Source: Deltaproteobacteria bacterium
Lineage (GTDB): Bacteria; Myxococcota_A; Polyangia; Haliangiales; J016
Assembly (NCBI GenBank): GCA_003696105.1
Contig: RFGE01000297.1
Span: forward strand, 1 to 38,172
Length of the DNA: 38,172 nt
Direction of reading: 5' to 3'
Of the stretch, positions 8,543-17,191 are shown in pieces. The notes beneath the pieces were generated by a model. That model saw nothing but the letters and a program-made list of their open reading frames with translations. It searched no databases and was not told the origin of the DNA. How positions within the stretch are numbered: position 1 is the first letter of the stretch; the number at the start of each line of letters is the position of its first letter. The translations under genes and the position numbers were made by a program.

Positions 8543-9934
8543 TCACTGCGCGTCCGCCGCCTCGCGCAGCTCCGCGATTGACTGCTCGATCCCCCGCGCG
8601 AACACGTCGAGGTCCGGGACGCCGTCCCAATCGCCGCACAGGCCGAAGTGCAGGCCGCCGTCGTAGCTCACGAGCGCGACGCCGAGGGTCGTCGTACCGA
8701 CGAGCGGCACGAACGGATACGCCGCGAGCAGTTTGCCGCCGCGTAGATACAGCGGGAACTGCGGCCCGGGCACGTTGGTCACCGTCAGGTTCACCATGCG
8801 CTGCAGTGCGATCGCCCGGCCGGCGAGCGCGAGCACCGTCGGCGGGGCGTACTCGGACAGCTTGACCCAAAAGTCGGCGCCGACCGCCTGGCGCGACTCT
8901 TTCAATCCGGTCATCTGCGCGGTCACGTACTTGAGGCGCTGAACCGGGTCCGGCTCGCCGACCGGCAAGTCGGCCGCCATCATCGACACCTGGTTGCCGT
9001 AGGTCATGCGCTGGCTCGGATCCCGCACCGACACCGGAACGAGCGCGCGCAGGTGCAGATCGTCCACCGACTCGCCGCGCTCGACGAGCAGCCGGCGCAG
9101 CCCGCCCGCGACCACCGCGAGCACGACATCGTTGATCTTGCACTCGAAGGCGCGCTTGATGTGTTTGAACGTCGCCAGCGGTGCGGTGAGCGGGATGAAC
9201 CGGCGATGCGGCCCGATCGGGCGCGTGAGCGACGACACCTTGGGCGCGAAGTCCATCGTCGCCTTGCCGAACGACAGCAGCCCCTGGACGACCTCGGCCG
9301 CCCGCTCGACGAACTGCTGCGGCGCCTCGCGCATCTGTCGCACCTTCGCCGCGAGCTCGGCCGGGCGCGTGAACGTCTCGATCAAGCTGTCGCGCAGCAG
9401 TTCCTGCTTCGATGGCGGCGGCTGCGGCTCCCACGGCGGCGGCGGCTTGCTCGGCGGCGGATCCTTCATCACGTCGAGGATCACGGTGCCGAGGTCGACG
9501 CCGCTTACGCCATCGATCAGACAGTGGTGCGTCTTCTGAATGAGGCCCTTGCGCCCCTCGGGAAGGTCGACCATCCAGATTTCCCACAGGGGACGCGACC
9601 GGTCCAGCGGCGTGCTCATCAGCCGCTCCATCAGCCGGATCGCCTCGGCCATGCCCCCCGGTTTGGGCAGACCGGTGTGCCGCACGTGAAACCGGATGTC
9701 GAAGTGCGGATCGTCCACCCACACCGGCCGGCCCTGGCCGTACGGAACCCACATCAGCTTCTTGCGAAAGCGCGGCACCAGGTGCAGGCGGCTCTCGATG
9801 TGAGCGGCCAGGCCCTGTTCGTCCAGGCCCGTATCCTCGAAGATGGCCAGCGTCCCGATGTGCATGTGCGCCACCGGGGATTCCGCGTATAAGAAGGTAG
9901 CGTCCTGCGCCGACAGCCGCTCGTAGGTGCCCAT
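8543..9934 (-). CDS. Wax ester synthase/diacylglycerol acyltransferase (WS/DGAT) family
   Basis: The 463-residue length is usual for bacterial WS/DGAT enzymes. The catalytic HHxxxDG motif is HHCLIDG at about residues 136-142, and PLWEIWMVD and NVPGPQFPLY are further family signatures. The enzyme transfers fatty acyl groups from acyl-CoA to diacylglycerol or fatty alcohols to form storage triacylglycerol or wax esters, at the inner face of the membrane. The start chosen is the ATG that begins MGTYERLSAQDATFLYAE; an upstream extension to 10033 is low complexity and overlaps the divergent promoter. It lies back to back with an ABC exporter operon, and a lipid link between them is only a guess. 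Confidence 0.92.
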   Translation of the reverse strand: MGTYERLSAQDATFLYAESPVAHMHIGTLAIFEDTGLDEQGLAAHIESRLHLVPRFRKKLMWVPYGQGRPVWVDDPHFDIRFHVRHTGLPKPGGMAEAIRLMERLMSTPLDRSRPLWEIWMVDLPEGRKGLIQKTHHCLIDGVSGVDLGTVILDVMKDPPPSKPPPPWEPQPPPSKQELLRDSLIETFTRPAELAAKVRQMREAPQQFVERAAEVVQGLLSFGKATMDFAPKVSSLTRPIGPHRRFIPLTAPLATFKHIKRAFECKINDVVLAVVAGGLRRLLVERGESVDDLHLRALVPVSVRDPSQRMTYGNQVSMMAADLPVGEPDPVQRLKYVTAQMTGLKESRQAVGADFWVKLSEYAPPTVLALAGRAIALQRMVNLTVTNVPGPQFPLYLRGGKLLAAYPFVPLVGTTTLGVALVSYDGGLHFGLCGDWDGVPDLDVFARGIEQSIAELREAADAQ

Positions 9935-9946
9935 AGTTGCCAGGGA

Positions 9947-9952
9947 ATAATA
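9947..9952 (-). promoter_or_regulatory. Candidate -10 element of the WS/DGAT gene
   Basis: On the minus strand TATTAT lies twelve bases before the ATG at 9934, inside an AT-rich patch (9946-9957) that stands out from the GC-rich surroundings. Initiation about seven bases downstream would leave a leader of only about five bases. No good -35 box and no Shine-Dalgarno sequence are seen. Confidence 0.35.
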
Positions 9953-10007
9953 TTGGATTCCGCTCAGTTCGGCGGGAAGGCGCCGTGTACCTTCGCCCCC
10001 CGGGCCG

Positions 10008-10673
10008 ATGATTCGCCTCGAAAACGTCAACAAGTCCTACCACGTGGGCCGCAATCGGCTCCACGTGCTACGCGACGTCAACCTCGAAGTCGGCGCCGGC
10101 GAGTTCGTGTCGATCATGGGCTCGTCGGGCTCCGGCAAATCCACCCTGCTCAATATCCTCGGCATCCTCGACAGCTACGACTCGGGGAGCTACTACCTGG
10201 ACGGGACCCTGATCCGCAACCTGTCGGAGCGCCAGGCCGCCCGCTACCGCAACCAGTACATCGGCTTCGTGTTCCAGTCGTTCAATTTGCTGCCGTTCAA
10301 GAACGCGATGGAAAACGTGGCCCTGCCGCTGTACTACCAGAAGGTGCCGCGCCGGCGGCGCAACCGCATCGCGCTCGACTACCTGGACCGCGTCGGCCTC
10401 CGCGATTGGGCCGACCACCTGCCGACCGAGCTGTCCGGCGGCCAGATGCAGCGCGTCGCGATCGCGCGCGCTCTCATCACCAAGCCCCGCCTGCTGTTGG
10501 CCGACGAGCCGACCGGAGCCCTCGACTCGACCACATCCGAGCAAATCATGGAGTTGCTCGAGGAGATCAACCAGACGGGCATGACGATTATCGTCGTGAC
10601 CCACGAGCACGACATCGCCGAGCGCACGCGGCGCTGCATCCGCCTGCGCGACGGCGTCGTCGTCGAGGCATGA
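10008..10673 (+). CDS. ABC transporter ATP-binding protein, MacB/LolD type
   Basis: The 221-residue protein is a complete ABC ATPase with Walker A GSSGSGKST (38-46), Q-loop VFQSFNLLP, signature LSGGQ (142-146), Walker B LLLADE (162-167) and switch His199. The size and the NLLPFKNAMENVALPL segment match the LolD/MacB class that powers mechanotransmission exporters. It should pair with the two FtsX-type permeases immediately downstream, whose first GTG begins one base after its stop. The ATG at 10008 is the natural family start. No outer-membrane channel gene is next to the operon. Confidence 0.93.
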   Translation: MIRLENVNKSYHVGRNRLHVLRDVNLEVGAGEFVSIMGSSGSGKSTLLNILGILDSYDSGSYYLDGTLIRNLSERQAARYRNQYIGFVFQSFNLLPFKNAMENVALPLYYQKVPRRRRNRIALDYLDRVGLRDWADHLPTELSGGQMQRVAIARALITKPRLLLADEPTGALDSTTSEQIMELLEEINQTGMTIIVVTHEHDIAERTRRCIRLRDGVVVEA

Positions 10674-10674
10674 C

Positions 10675-11907
10675 GTGCTCGACATCGACCGCTGGCAGGA
10701 GATCGGCAGCACCATCCGCCACCACAAGCTGCGCACGGCGCTCACCGGGCTCAGCGTCGCGTGGGGCATCTTCATGCTCGTCATCCTGCTCGCGGCCGGC
10801 AAAGGACTGCAGAACACCGCCGCGTACGGCTTTCGCGACGACGCCGTCAACAGCATCTGGGTGCGCAGCGGGCGCACGACCAAGCCGTACAGAGGGCGCG
10901 CGGTCGGTCGCGAGATCCAGTTTACGACTGCCGACTACGACGCCGCCCGCGACCGCGTCCCCGGCATCGACCACATCTCGGCCCGCCTTCACCTGTGGGG
11001 CGAGTTCACCGTCACCTATAAGAACCAACACGCGTCGTTCGACATTCGCGCCTGCCACCCGGACCACCTGTACATCGAGCGAACCACGATGGTGCGCGGG
11101 CGGTTCATCAACCAGCGCGACCTCGACGAGCGCCGCAAGGTCGCGGTCATCGGCACCAAAGTAGTCGACCAGCTGTTCGGTGACGAGGACCCGATCGGAA
11201 AGATCATCACGATCGGCAGCATCAACTACAAGGTGGTCGGCATCTACGAAGACGAAGGCGGCGAAGGCGAGTTGCGCAAGATCTATCTGCCGATCACCAC
11301 CGCGCAGATGGCCTACGGCGGCGGCGACCGCATCGACATGTTCATGTTCACCGTCGGGGACGCGCCCGTCGACGAGGCAAAGCGGATCGAACAATCCGTG
11401 CGCCGCCAGCTCGCGCGGCGGCACGCGTTCGACCCGGACGACCCGCGCGCGCTGTGGATCCGCAACAACCTCGAGAACTACGAAAAAATCACGTCGGTGT
11501 TGCACAAGATCGACTTGTTCGTGTGGCTGATCGGGATCGGCACCATCCTCGCGGGCATTGTCGGCGTGAGCAACATCATGCTCATCTCGGTCAAGGAGCG
11601 CACGAAGGAGTTCGGCGTGCGCAAGGCGGTGGGCGCGACGCCGGGATCGATCGTGACGCTCGTCGTGCAGGAAGCGCTGCTGCTCACGTCGGTGTCCGGC
11701 TACTTCGGTCTGGTCGCGGGCGTCGGCCTCGTCGAGGCGATCAATGCCGCCATTCCCGACATGACCGCGTTTCGCCACCCGGACGTGGACGTCGGCGTCG
11801 CCGCGGCGGCGACCGCCATCCTCGTGGTCGCCGGCGTACTCGCCGGCATCTTCCCCGCATGGCGCGCGGCGCGTATCCGGCCCGTCGTCGCCCTGCGCGA
11901 CGAGTGA
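10675..11907 (+). CDS. MacB/LolC-like ABC permease 1
   Basis: The 410-residue protein has the four-helix MacB/FtsX layout: an N-terminal helix (about 22-42, LRTALTGLSVAWGIFMLVILLA), a large periplasmic MacB-type domain, and three C-terminal helices. Conserved FtsX phrases are GIVGVSNIMLISVKERTKEFGVRKAVGATP and GVLAGIFPAWRAARIRPVVALRDE. It lacks a fused ATPase, so it depends on the preceding gene. The GTG start lies one base after the ATPase stop. It is clearly related to permease 2 downstream, and the two probably form a heterodimer. Confidence 0.92.
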   Translation: MLDIDRWQEIGSTIRHHKLRTALTGLSVAWGIFMLVILLAAGKGLQNTAAYGFRDDAVNSIWVRSGRTTKPYRGRAVGREIQFTTADYDAARDRVPGIDHISARLHLWGEFTVTYKNQHASFDIRACHPDHLYIERTTMVRGRFINQRDLDERRKVAVIGTKVVDQLFGDEDPIGKIITIGSINYKVVGIYEDEGGEGELRKIYLPITTAQMAYGGGDRIDMFMFTVGDAPVDEAKRIEQSVRRQLARRHAFDPDDPRALWIRNNLENYEKITSVLHKIDLFVWLIGIGTILAGIVGVSNIMLISVKERTKEFGVRKAVGATPGSIVTLVVQEALLLTSVSGYFGLVAGVGLVEAINAAIPDMTAFRHPDVDVGVAAAATAILVVAGVLAGIFPAWRAARIRPVVALRDE

Positions 11908-11910
11908 CCC

Positions 11911-13152
11911 ATGAGCCTCGACACCTGGCAAGAGATCCTCGCGACCCTGCGCGGCAACGTGCTGCGAACGCTGCTGACCGCGCTGGGGGTGTTCTGGGGC
12001 ATCTTCATGCTCGTCGTCATGCTCGGCGCCGGCCGGGGGCTCGAGCGGGGCGTGACCCGCGGCATGGCGGGCTTCGCCACGAACTCGATCTTCGTGTGGG
12101 GCCAGCGCACGTCGCTGCCGTACGACGGGTTGCCGCCGGGGCGCTTTGTCGCCTTCGAAAACGCCGACATCGACCTCCTCCGCGACAAGGTCGACGGCAT
12201 CGAGTACCTGGCGCCGCGCCTTCAACTCGGCGGCTGGCGCGGCGGCGACAACGTCACGCGCGGCGCCAAGACCGGCAACTTCAACGTCAACGGCGACTAC
12301 CCCGAGTTGCAATACGTGCAGGGGATGGACTTCATCCGCGGGCGCTTCATCAACCAACTGGACATCGACCAGCGCCGCAAGGTGGCGGTGATCGGTCCGC
12401 GCGTCTACGAGACGCTCTACCAGCCCGGCGAGGATCCGATCGGCACTCACATCAAGATCAAGGGCGTGTACTTCACGGTCGTGGGCCACTTCAAACCGAA
12501 GGGGACCGGCGGCTGGTCGGAGCGGCTCGCCGCCACGATCTTCGTGCCGTTCACGACGTTCCAGAGCGCGTTCAATCAGGGCAACCGCGTCGGTTGGTTC
12601 GCGATCACCGTGCCGCCCGGCTACGACATCGAAAAGGTCGAGCGCGACATCAAACGCGTGCTCGCGAAGCGACACCGCATCCACCCGGACGATCGCCAGG
12701 CGTTCGGTAGCTTCAACGCCGGCAAGAGCTTCCGCGAGATGTCGGCCGTGTTCATCGGCATCAACGCGCTCGTGTGGTTCGTCGGCATCTGCACCCTGCT
12801 CGCCGGCGTCATCGGCGTGAGCAACATCATGCTGATCGTCGTCAAGGAGCGCACCAAGGAGATCGGCATCAAGAAGGCTCTCGGCGCGACGCCGTGGGCG
12901 ATCACCAGCCAGATCGTCCAGGAGTCCACCATCCTCACGGCGATCGCGGGCTACCTGGGATTGTCGGCCGGCGTCGTCGTCCTCGCCGTGATCGACAAGT
13001 TGGATGTCGACATCCTCGCTTCCCCGCAGGTGGATCTCCGCATCGCGCTCATCGCCACCGCGATCCTCGTGATCGCGGGCGCCTTCGCCGGCCTGATTCC
13101 GGCCTACCACGCCGTCCGCATCCACCCGGTCGCAGCCCTGAGGTCCGAGTAA
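11911..13152 (+). CDS. MacB/LolC-like ABC permease 2
   Basis: The 413-residue protein is a paralogue of the preceding permease with the same layout: N-terminal helix (LLTALGVFWGIFMLVVMLG), periplasmic core, then GVIGVSNIMLIVVKERTKEIGIKKALGATP and a C-terminal helix ending AYHAVRIHPVAALRSE. The periplasmic domain includes RGRFINQLDIDQRRKVAVIG, very close to the matching stretch in permease 1, which points to a tandem duplication followed by divergence. The start is an ATG three bases after the previous stop. Two different half-permeases served by one ATPase recall LolCDE, whereas MacB is usually a homodimer with fused domains. Confidence 0.92.
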   Translation: MSLDTWQEILATLRGNVLRTLLTALGVFWGIFMLVVMLGAGRGLERGVTRGMAGFATNSIFVWGQRTSLPYDGLPPGRFVAFENADIDLLRDKVDGIEYLAPRLQLGGWRGGDNVTRGAKTGNFNVNGDYPELQYVQGMDFIRGRFINQLDIDQRRKVAVIGPRVYETLYQPGEDPIGTHIKIKGVYFTVVGHFKPKGTGGWSERLAATIFVPFTTFQSAFNQGNRVGWFAITVPPGYDIEKVERDIKRVLAKRHRIHPDDRQAFGSFNAGKSFREMSAVFIGINALVWFVGICTLLAGVIGVSNIMLIVVKERTKEIGIKKALGATPWAITSQIVQESTILTAIAGYLGLSAGVVVLAVIDKLDVDILASPQVDLRIALIATAILVIAGAFAGLIPAYHAVRIHPVAALRSE

Positions 13153-13176
13153 CGCGTTCCGACCGCGAGCGAAGCC

Positions 13177-14265
13177 ATGAAGAAACTCCTGATCGCCCTC
13201 GCCATCCTGTTCGTCCTGGTCGTCTTCGGCGGCACGCTGGTGTTCCTGTACAAGAAATCGCAGGCCAAGCCGGTGGTCTACGAGATCGTGACGCCGACCC
13301 GCGCGGACATCGTCAAAAAGACCGTCGCGACGGGGAGCATCGTCCCGCGCAAGGAGGTCGAACTGAAGCCGCGCGTATCCGGGATCGTGTCCAAGATCCT
13401 CGTGGAGCCCGGCGATCAGGTGAAGGCCGGCGATCTCGTCGCGACGATCGACATCGTGCCCGACACGCAGCGGCTCACGCAGGCGCAAGCGGCAGTGCGG
13501 TCGGCCAAGATCAGCGCAGACAACGCACGCAACGAGCTGGCGCGCGCCGACAAGCTCAAGGCCAAGGGGCTCATGCCTGAGTCGGAATACAACCGCTACA
13601 AGCTCGAGTACGAGCTGCGCCAGGCGGAGCTCGCCGCCGCGCAGGACAACCTCCAGGTCATCCGCAAGGGGGCGTCGCGCGCGGCCGGCAAGGCGCGCAA
13701 CACGGAGGTGCGGTCCACCGTGGCCGGCACCGTGTTGGACGTGCCCGTCAAAGAGGGCATGTCGGTCATCGAGAGCAACAACTTCAATGCCGGATCGACC
13801 ATCGCCGTGGTCGCCGACATGTCCGACATGATCTTCGAGGGCACGGTCGACGAGTCAGAGGTCGGCAAGCTGCGCGTCGGCATGCCGCTGGACATCCGCG
13901 TCGGCGCGCTCGACAACGACGTGCTGTCCGGCACGCTCGAGTACATCGCGCCGAAGGGCGTCGTCAAAGACGGCGCAATCCAGTTCCAGATCCGCGCGGC
14001 GATCCAGCCCAAGCCCGGCGTCACGATCCGAGCCGGCTACAGCGCGAACGCCGACATCGTGCTCGACAAGGTCGAAAACGTGCTCGCGATCGACGAGAGC
14101 GTGGTCACGTTCGACGGGGACAAGGCGTTCGTCGAGGTCGAGACGGCGCCGCAGACGTTCGAACGCCGCGAGGTGCAGCTCGGCCTGTCGGACGGCATCC
14201 GCGTCGAGGTCAAGTCGGGCATCGACGAATCCGCGCGGCTCAAGGGCCGCGAAAAGACCGACTGA
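13177..14265 (+). CDS. HlyD/MacA-like periplasmic adaptor
   Basis: The 362-residue adaptor has one N-terminal membrane helix (about residues 4-24) and a short linker. A lipoyl-like half-domain follows (ATGSIVPRKEVELKPRVSGIVSKILVEPGDQVKAGDLVATID), then a coiled-coil hairpin of about 90 residues, the second lipoyl half (RSTVAGTVLDVPVKEGMSV) and a beta-barrel/membrane-proximal region. This is the membrane fusion protein of a tripartite or bipartite exporter. It follows permease 2 by 24 bases and closes the operon. An outer-membrane TolC-like partner is expected but must be encoded elsewhere. The substrate is unknown; macrolides, lipoproteins or lipids are all compatible. Confidence 0.9.
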   Translation: MKKLLIALAILFVLVVFGGTLVFLYKKSQAKPVVYEIVTPTRADIVKKTVATGSIVPRKEVELKPRVSGIVSKILVEPGDQVKAGDLVATIDIVPDTQRLTQAQAAVRSAKISADNARNELARADKLKAKGLMPESEYNRYKLEYELRQAELAAAQDNLQVIRKGASRAAGKARNTEVRSTVAGTVLDVPVKEGMSVIESNNFNAGSTIAVVADMSDMIFEGTVDESEVGKLRVGMPLDIRVGALDNDVLSGTLEYIAPKGVVKDGAIQFQIRAAIQPKPGVTIRAGYSANADIVLDKVENVLAIDESVVTFDGDKAFVEVETAPQTFERREVQLGLSDGIRVEVKSGIDESARLKGREKTD

Positions 14266-14295
14266 CGGCCGCGCCGCGCGCGTACGGGGTCGGAG

Positions 14296-14325
14296 GCGCC
14301 GGCGCCGCGGGACCCGCGCCGGCGC
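14296..14325. terminator. GC-rich hairpin between convergent operons
   Basis: GCGCCGGCGC occurs at 14296-14305 and again at 14316-14325. The sequence is its own reverse complement, so the two copies can pair around a 10-base loop in transcripts from either strand. It lies in the 134-base gap between the convergent ABC operon and the USP operon, where a two-way terminator is expected. There is no T-tract on either side, so intrinsic termination is not certain. Confidence 0.35.
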
Positions 14326-14399
14326 CGCGCGGCGCGCACTGGATGCGGCCGACGGCGGGCGGCCGTCGCGGCCGGGCGGCGAACCGCCCCCGCGGCCGG

Positions 14400-15560
14400 T
14401 CACCACAGAATCGAGCCGCTGTGGTCGCTCACGTCGGCCGACGTGGTGGCGCGGTAGTGGTACGTGTGCGGCGGCTCGTGGGGCTTGCCGTGCTCCTCGC
14501 ACCACCACGTCTTGCCGCCGGATTCCGCGCGAACCTTGACGCACGCCGGGCAAGGCGGCTCGGGCGCGAACGCGGCGTCCTCCGCGGGATCGTGCGTGTA
14601 GGTCTTGGGCCGCATCACGAGCACCGGACACCCGGCGTGGCGCACGACCTTCTCGGCGACCGACCCGATCAGCCACCGCTTGAGCCCGCTGCGCCCGTGC
14701 GTGCCGAGGACGATCACGTCGGCGGCGGCTTCGGAGGCGAGCGCCAAAATCTCCTGCGCCGGGTGGCCGATGCGCGCGTGGACGAACAGTCGCAGGTCCG
14801 TCGGAGTCGGCTTGGGAATGCGGCGATCGGCCAGCTTCGTCGCCTCCTGCTGCATTCGCTCCGCCGTCTCGTACGTCGCCCGCATGCCCTCCTCGAGCAC
14901 GGCGACGACGTGCAGGTCGGCGTGCGCGTGGTTGAGCGCGGCGGCCACCGCCTGCTCGAGCGCCAGCTCCGCGAGATCGGAAAAGTCATAGGCCACGACG
15001 GCCGTAAACCGCTTGTCTTGCTCGTTGGACATGGTCGCCCTCCTCGCTTGTATCACCAACTGTGCCGCAGCCGCGACTGCATCGGCGTCGTAGCCGCCGT
15101 GAGCCACCACGTCGGGCTCGACCGGTGGCTCGTAGGGAACGCCGACGCCGGGCAGGTCGGCGATCCGTCCCTCGTCGGCGGCAGCGTACAGCCCCTTGAC
15201 GTCGCGGCGCCGGCACTCGTCGAGCGGCGTCGCGACGTACACCTCGACGAACCGCGGCGCCTGCTCGCGCGCGCGGTCGCGAAATCGCCGCTCGTGCGCG
15301 GTCGCGGCGACGACCGCGACGTACCCGAGGCGCGCGATGTCCGCCGCCATGCGCGCGAGCGCGCCGTAGAACGCGTCGCGCGCGGCCTCACCGTAGCCGA
15401 GGTCGGGCATCAACTGCGCCCGCACCTGGTCGCCGTCGAGCAACTTGACCCGCACGCCGGCGAGGGCGAGCTGGTCGTACAACGCGCGCGCGAACGTCGA
15501 CTTGCCGGATGCCGGCAGCCCGGTGACCCACACGACCGCTCCCTTGCCCCCTGGCGTCAT
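14400..15560 (-). CDS. APS kinase-universal stress protein fusion
   Basis: This is one open frame of 386 residues. Residues 1-176 form an APS (adenylylsulfate) kinase-family domain with Walker A GLPASGKST (14-22), LDGDQVR (41-47), RFVEVYVATPLDECRRRDVKGLY and PYEPPVEPDVV. Residues 177-386 are a complete universal stress protein with the ATP-binding pattern G-2x-G-9x-G-S (GTHG...GS) and a C-terminal C-x2-C-x13-C-x2-H extension. No stop codon separates them. However, AGGAGG six bases before the internal ATG at 15032 could also give a free 210-residue USP. The ATG at 15560 overlaps the upstream kinase stop. No ATP sulfurylase or other sulfate-assimilation gene is near, so the kinase half may act on another substrate. 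Confidence 0.82.
   Translation of the reverse strand: MTPGGKGAVVWVTGLPASGKSTFARALYDQLALAGVRVKLLDGDQVRAQLMPDLGYGEAARDAFYGALARMAADIARLGYVAVVAATAHERRFRDRAREQAPRFVEVYVATPLDECRRRDVKGLYAAADEGRIADLPGVGVPYEPPVEPDVVAHGGYDADAVAAAAQLVIQARRATMSNEQDKRFTAVVAYDFSDLAELALEQAVAAALNHAHADLHVVAVLEEGMRATYETAERMQQEATKLADRRIPKPTPTDLRLFVHARIGHPAQEILALASEAAADVIVLGTHGRSGLKRWLIGSVAEKVVRHAGCPVLVMRPKTYTHDPAEDAAFAPEPPCPACVKVRAESGGKTWWCEEHGKPHEPPHTYHYRATTSADVSDHSGSILW
15039..15044 (-). promoter_or_regulatory. Internal ribosome binding site before the USP half
   Basis: AGGAGG on the minus strand lies six bases before the ATG at 15032, the natural start of the USP domain. It sits inside the APS kinase-USP reading frame, where the same bases encode Arg-Arg in the linker. 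It could allow free USP to be made as well as the fusion. Confidence 0.55.
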
Positions 15561-16654
15561 CGGAACAGCTCCTCGGCGAATTCGGGGTCGACGCGCTCGG
15601 CGTCCAGCACGCGTTCGGCCAGGCCGAGCAGCGCGTCGCGCTGGCCGCCGGTGAGGCGGGGATACCAGCGCGGGTTCGCGAGCACGAGCGCCCGCCACGC
15701 GAAGTACGGCGGCGCGACCTCGACCACCTCGCGGTCGCCGGATCGATCGAGATACGTGCGCCACAGCGCGTACCACATGCGCGAAAACGCGGGCGCCCAC
15801 GTTCCCGGGTGCGTGAGCGCGAAGAACACGTAGTTGATCGCGAGGCACGTGACGTCATCGGCCGCGTCGCCGCGACAGCCACGGCTCGCGTCGAGCAACG
15901 CGATGTTTCCGCGGTCGTCGAACAGGATGTTGAACGGATGGAAATCGCCGTGGACGCGGCACAGCCGGTCGTGACGGCCGCGCAACTTCCATCGCCATCC
16001 GGCGACTCGCTGTTCGAGCTCCGCCAACCGGTCGAGCGGCGCACCCGGCACATCCGGCGGATAGCCGTCGACGATGCCGTAGACGCCCTCGCCGTGGCCG
16101 ACCAGGTCGCGGATCGCGCGCGCGTACGCCGCCGGCGGGCCGCCGCGGTCGCGGTGCAACGCCGCGAGGTAACGCGCAAGATGGTCCACGCGATCGAGGT
16201 CGGCGTCGTCCACGGCCGCGCCGGCGGCGATGCGGCGCAACTCGTCGGCGTACAGGCGCCCGGGCGCGTAGTCGGTGACGACGTAGAACTCGCCGCAGTC
16301 GCGCAGCGACCGCAGCCGCCCGTGCCGATCGACCGCGCCGACGTCGATGGCGGCGACGTGGTCGGGCACGGCGCGGTAGCTGTCGAACGCGAGCAACATC
16401 TGCGCCGCGCGGTCGGACCGCCGATCGTGGCCGAACTCGTTGGCGGTCGCCGTGTGCAGGACGAAGTCGCGCCGGCAACCGTCCGCCTCGCGCACCGACA
16501 GCCGCAGCGCGCGGCCGTAGCCGAAGCCCTTTTCCGTGCGATCGGCGGCCGCGTCGTCGCCCAGCGGCTCCACCGAGAGCAACGCCCCGCCGGGACACAG
16601 CTCCTGCACGAGCGCGTCGAGCGCCGGCCGGCGCAGCTCGCGAGGCGCGGTCAC
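15557..16654 (-). CDS. APH-fold small-molecule kinase
   Basis: The 365-residue protein belongs to the aminoglycoside phosphotransferase/choline kinase superfamily. The catalytic loop is HGDFHPFN (His235, Asp237, Asn242), and the metal-binding Asp is Asp255 in IALLDAS. VTDYAPGRLY matches the hinge region. Substrates of this superfamily range from aminoglycosides to sugars and homoserine, and nothing here identifies the substrate. It is coupled by GTGA to the CBS gene upstream and by ATGA to the APS kinase-USP gene downstream. Genomes of actinobacteria such as Mycobacterium tuberculosis carry an APH-like domain fused to a P-loop kinase (Rv2004c type) beside USP genes, so I infer that this gene and the next are the split form of that unit. 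Antibiotic resistance is unlikely. Confidence 0.82.
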   Translation of the reverse strand: MTAPRELRRPALDALVQELCPGGALLSVEPLGDDAAADRTEKGFGYGRALRLSVREADGCRRDFVLHTATANEFGHDRRSDRAAQMLLAFDSYRAVPDHVAAIDVGAVDRHGRLRSLRDCGEFYVVTDYAPGRLYADELRRIAAGAAVDDADLDRVDHLARYLAALHRDRGGPPAAYARAIRDLVGHGEGVYGIVDGYPPDVPGAPLDRLAELEQRVAGWRWKLRGRHDRLCRVHGDFHPFNILFDDRGNIALLDASRGCRGDAADDVTCLAINYVFFALTHPGTWAPAFSRMWYALWRTYLDRSGDREVVEVAPPYFAWRALVLANPRWYPRLTGGQRDALLGLAERVLDAERVDPEFAEELFR

Positions 16655-17148
16655 TGGTCGCCCTCCCGCGCGCGCTGGTCGACGAAGCCGCGCAGCAGGT
16701 CGGTCGCGGTCACGATGCCGACCAGCTTGCCGGCGTCCACCACGAGCAGCCGATGAACCTGGTCGGCGAGCATGATGCGCGCCGCGTCCTCGAGCGGCGC
16801 ACTCGCGTGGATCGACAGCACGAACGGGCTCATCACGTCCGCGACGCGCCCGCTGCCGACCGCCACGCCGTCCGACAGCTCGACCTTGTGGCCGCGGTCC
16901 AGCCGGTAGTACAGCGGATAGCCGTCCCGCTCGCTGCGATCCCGGTCCGGGTCGACGAGATCCGACAGGCTCACCACGCCGACCGGCCGGCCCGAGGGAC
17001 TGACGACCGGAGCTCCGGTGATATGGCGACTGGCGAGCAGGCGGCACGCCGTCTCGAGGCTCGTGTCCTCGGCGACGGCATACACGTCGGGCGTCATCAC
17101 GTCGGCCACCGTGAGCGTCCGTCCGCGCGCGTTGGCTTCGCTCGTCAT
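16651..17148 (-). CDS. Twin CBS domain protein
   Basis: The 165-residue protein consists almost entirely of two CBS domains. The first is at about residues 11-65 (VADVMTPDVYAVAEDTSLETACRLLASRHITGAPVV) and the second at about 104-160 (VADVMSPFVLSIHASAPLEDAARIMLADQVHRLLVVDAGKLVGIVTATDLL). CBS pairs bind AMP, ATP or related adenosyl ligands and report energy status to a partner. The 40-residue linker is charged. The ATG was chosen for the GGGAGGTGG just upstream. It is the first gene of the coupled trio with the APH-like kinase and the APS kinase-USP fusion, and the sigma-54-type promoter at 17176-17191 lies 28 bases before it. Confidence 0.92.
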   Translation of the reverse strand: MTSEANARGRTLTVADVMTPDVYAVAEDTSLETACRLLASRHITGAPVVSPSGRPVGVVSLSDLVDPDRDRSERDGYPLYYRLDRGHKVELSDGVAVGSGRVADVMSPFVLSIHASAPLEDAARIMLADQVHRLLVVDAGKLVGIVTATDLLRGFVDQRAREGDQ

Positions 17149-17175
17149 CGCACACCACCTCCCGTCGACCCGCGC

Positions 17176-17191
17176 AGCAAGTTCGAGGCCA
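17176..17191 (-). promoter_or_regulatory. Candidate sigma-54 (-24/-12) promoter of the CBS operon
   Basis: On the minus strand TGGCCTCGAACTTGCT fits the sigma-54 layout TGGCACGRNNNTTGCW. The TGGC and TTGCT blocks match exactly at the correct spacing, while the ACGR part is not conserved. Initiation about 12 bases downstream would leave a short leader containing the GGGAGGTGG ribosome site of the CBS gene. Confidence 0.5.

Noticed and set aside
15557-16654. Aminoglycoside resistance gene
   Set aside because: Only the general APH fold is shared; the operon context with CBS and USP genes points to metabolism or stress, not drug resistance.
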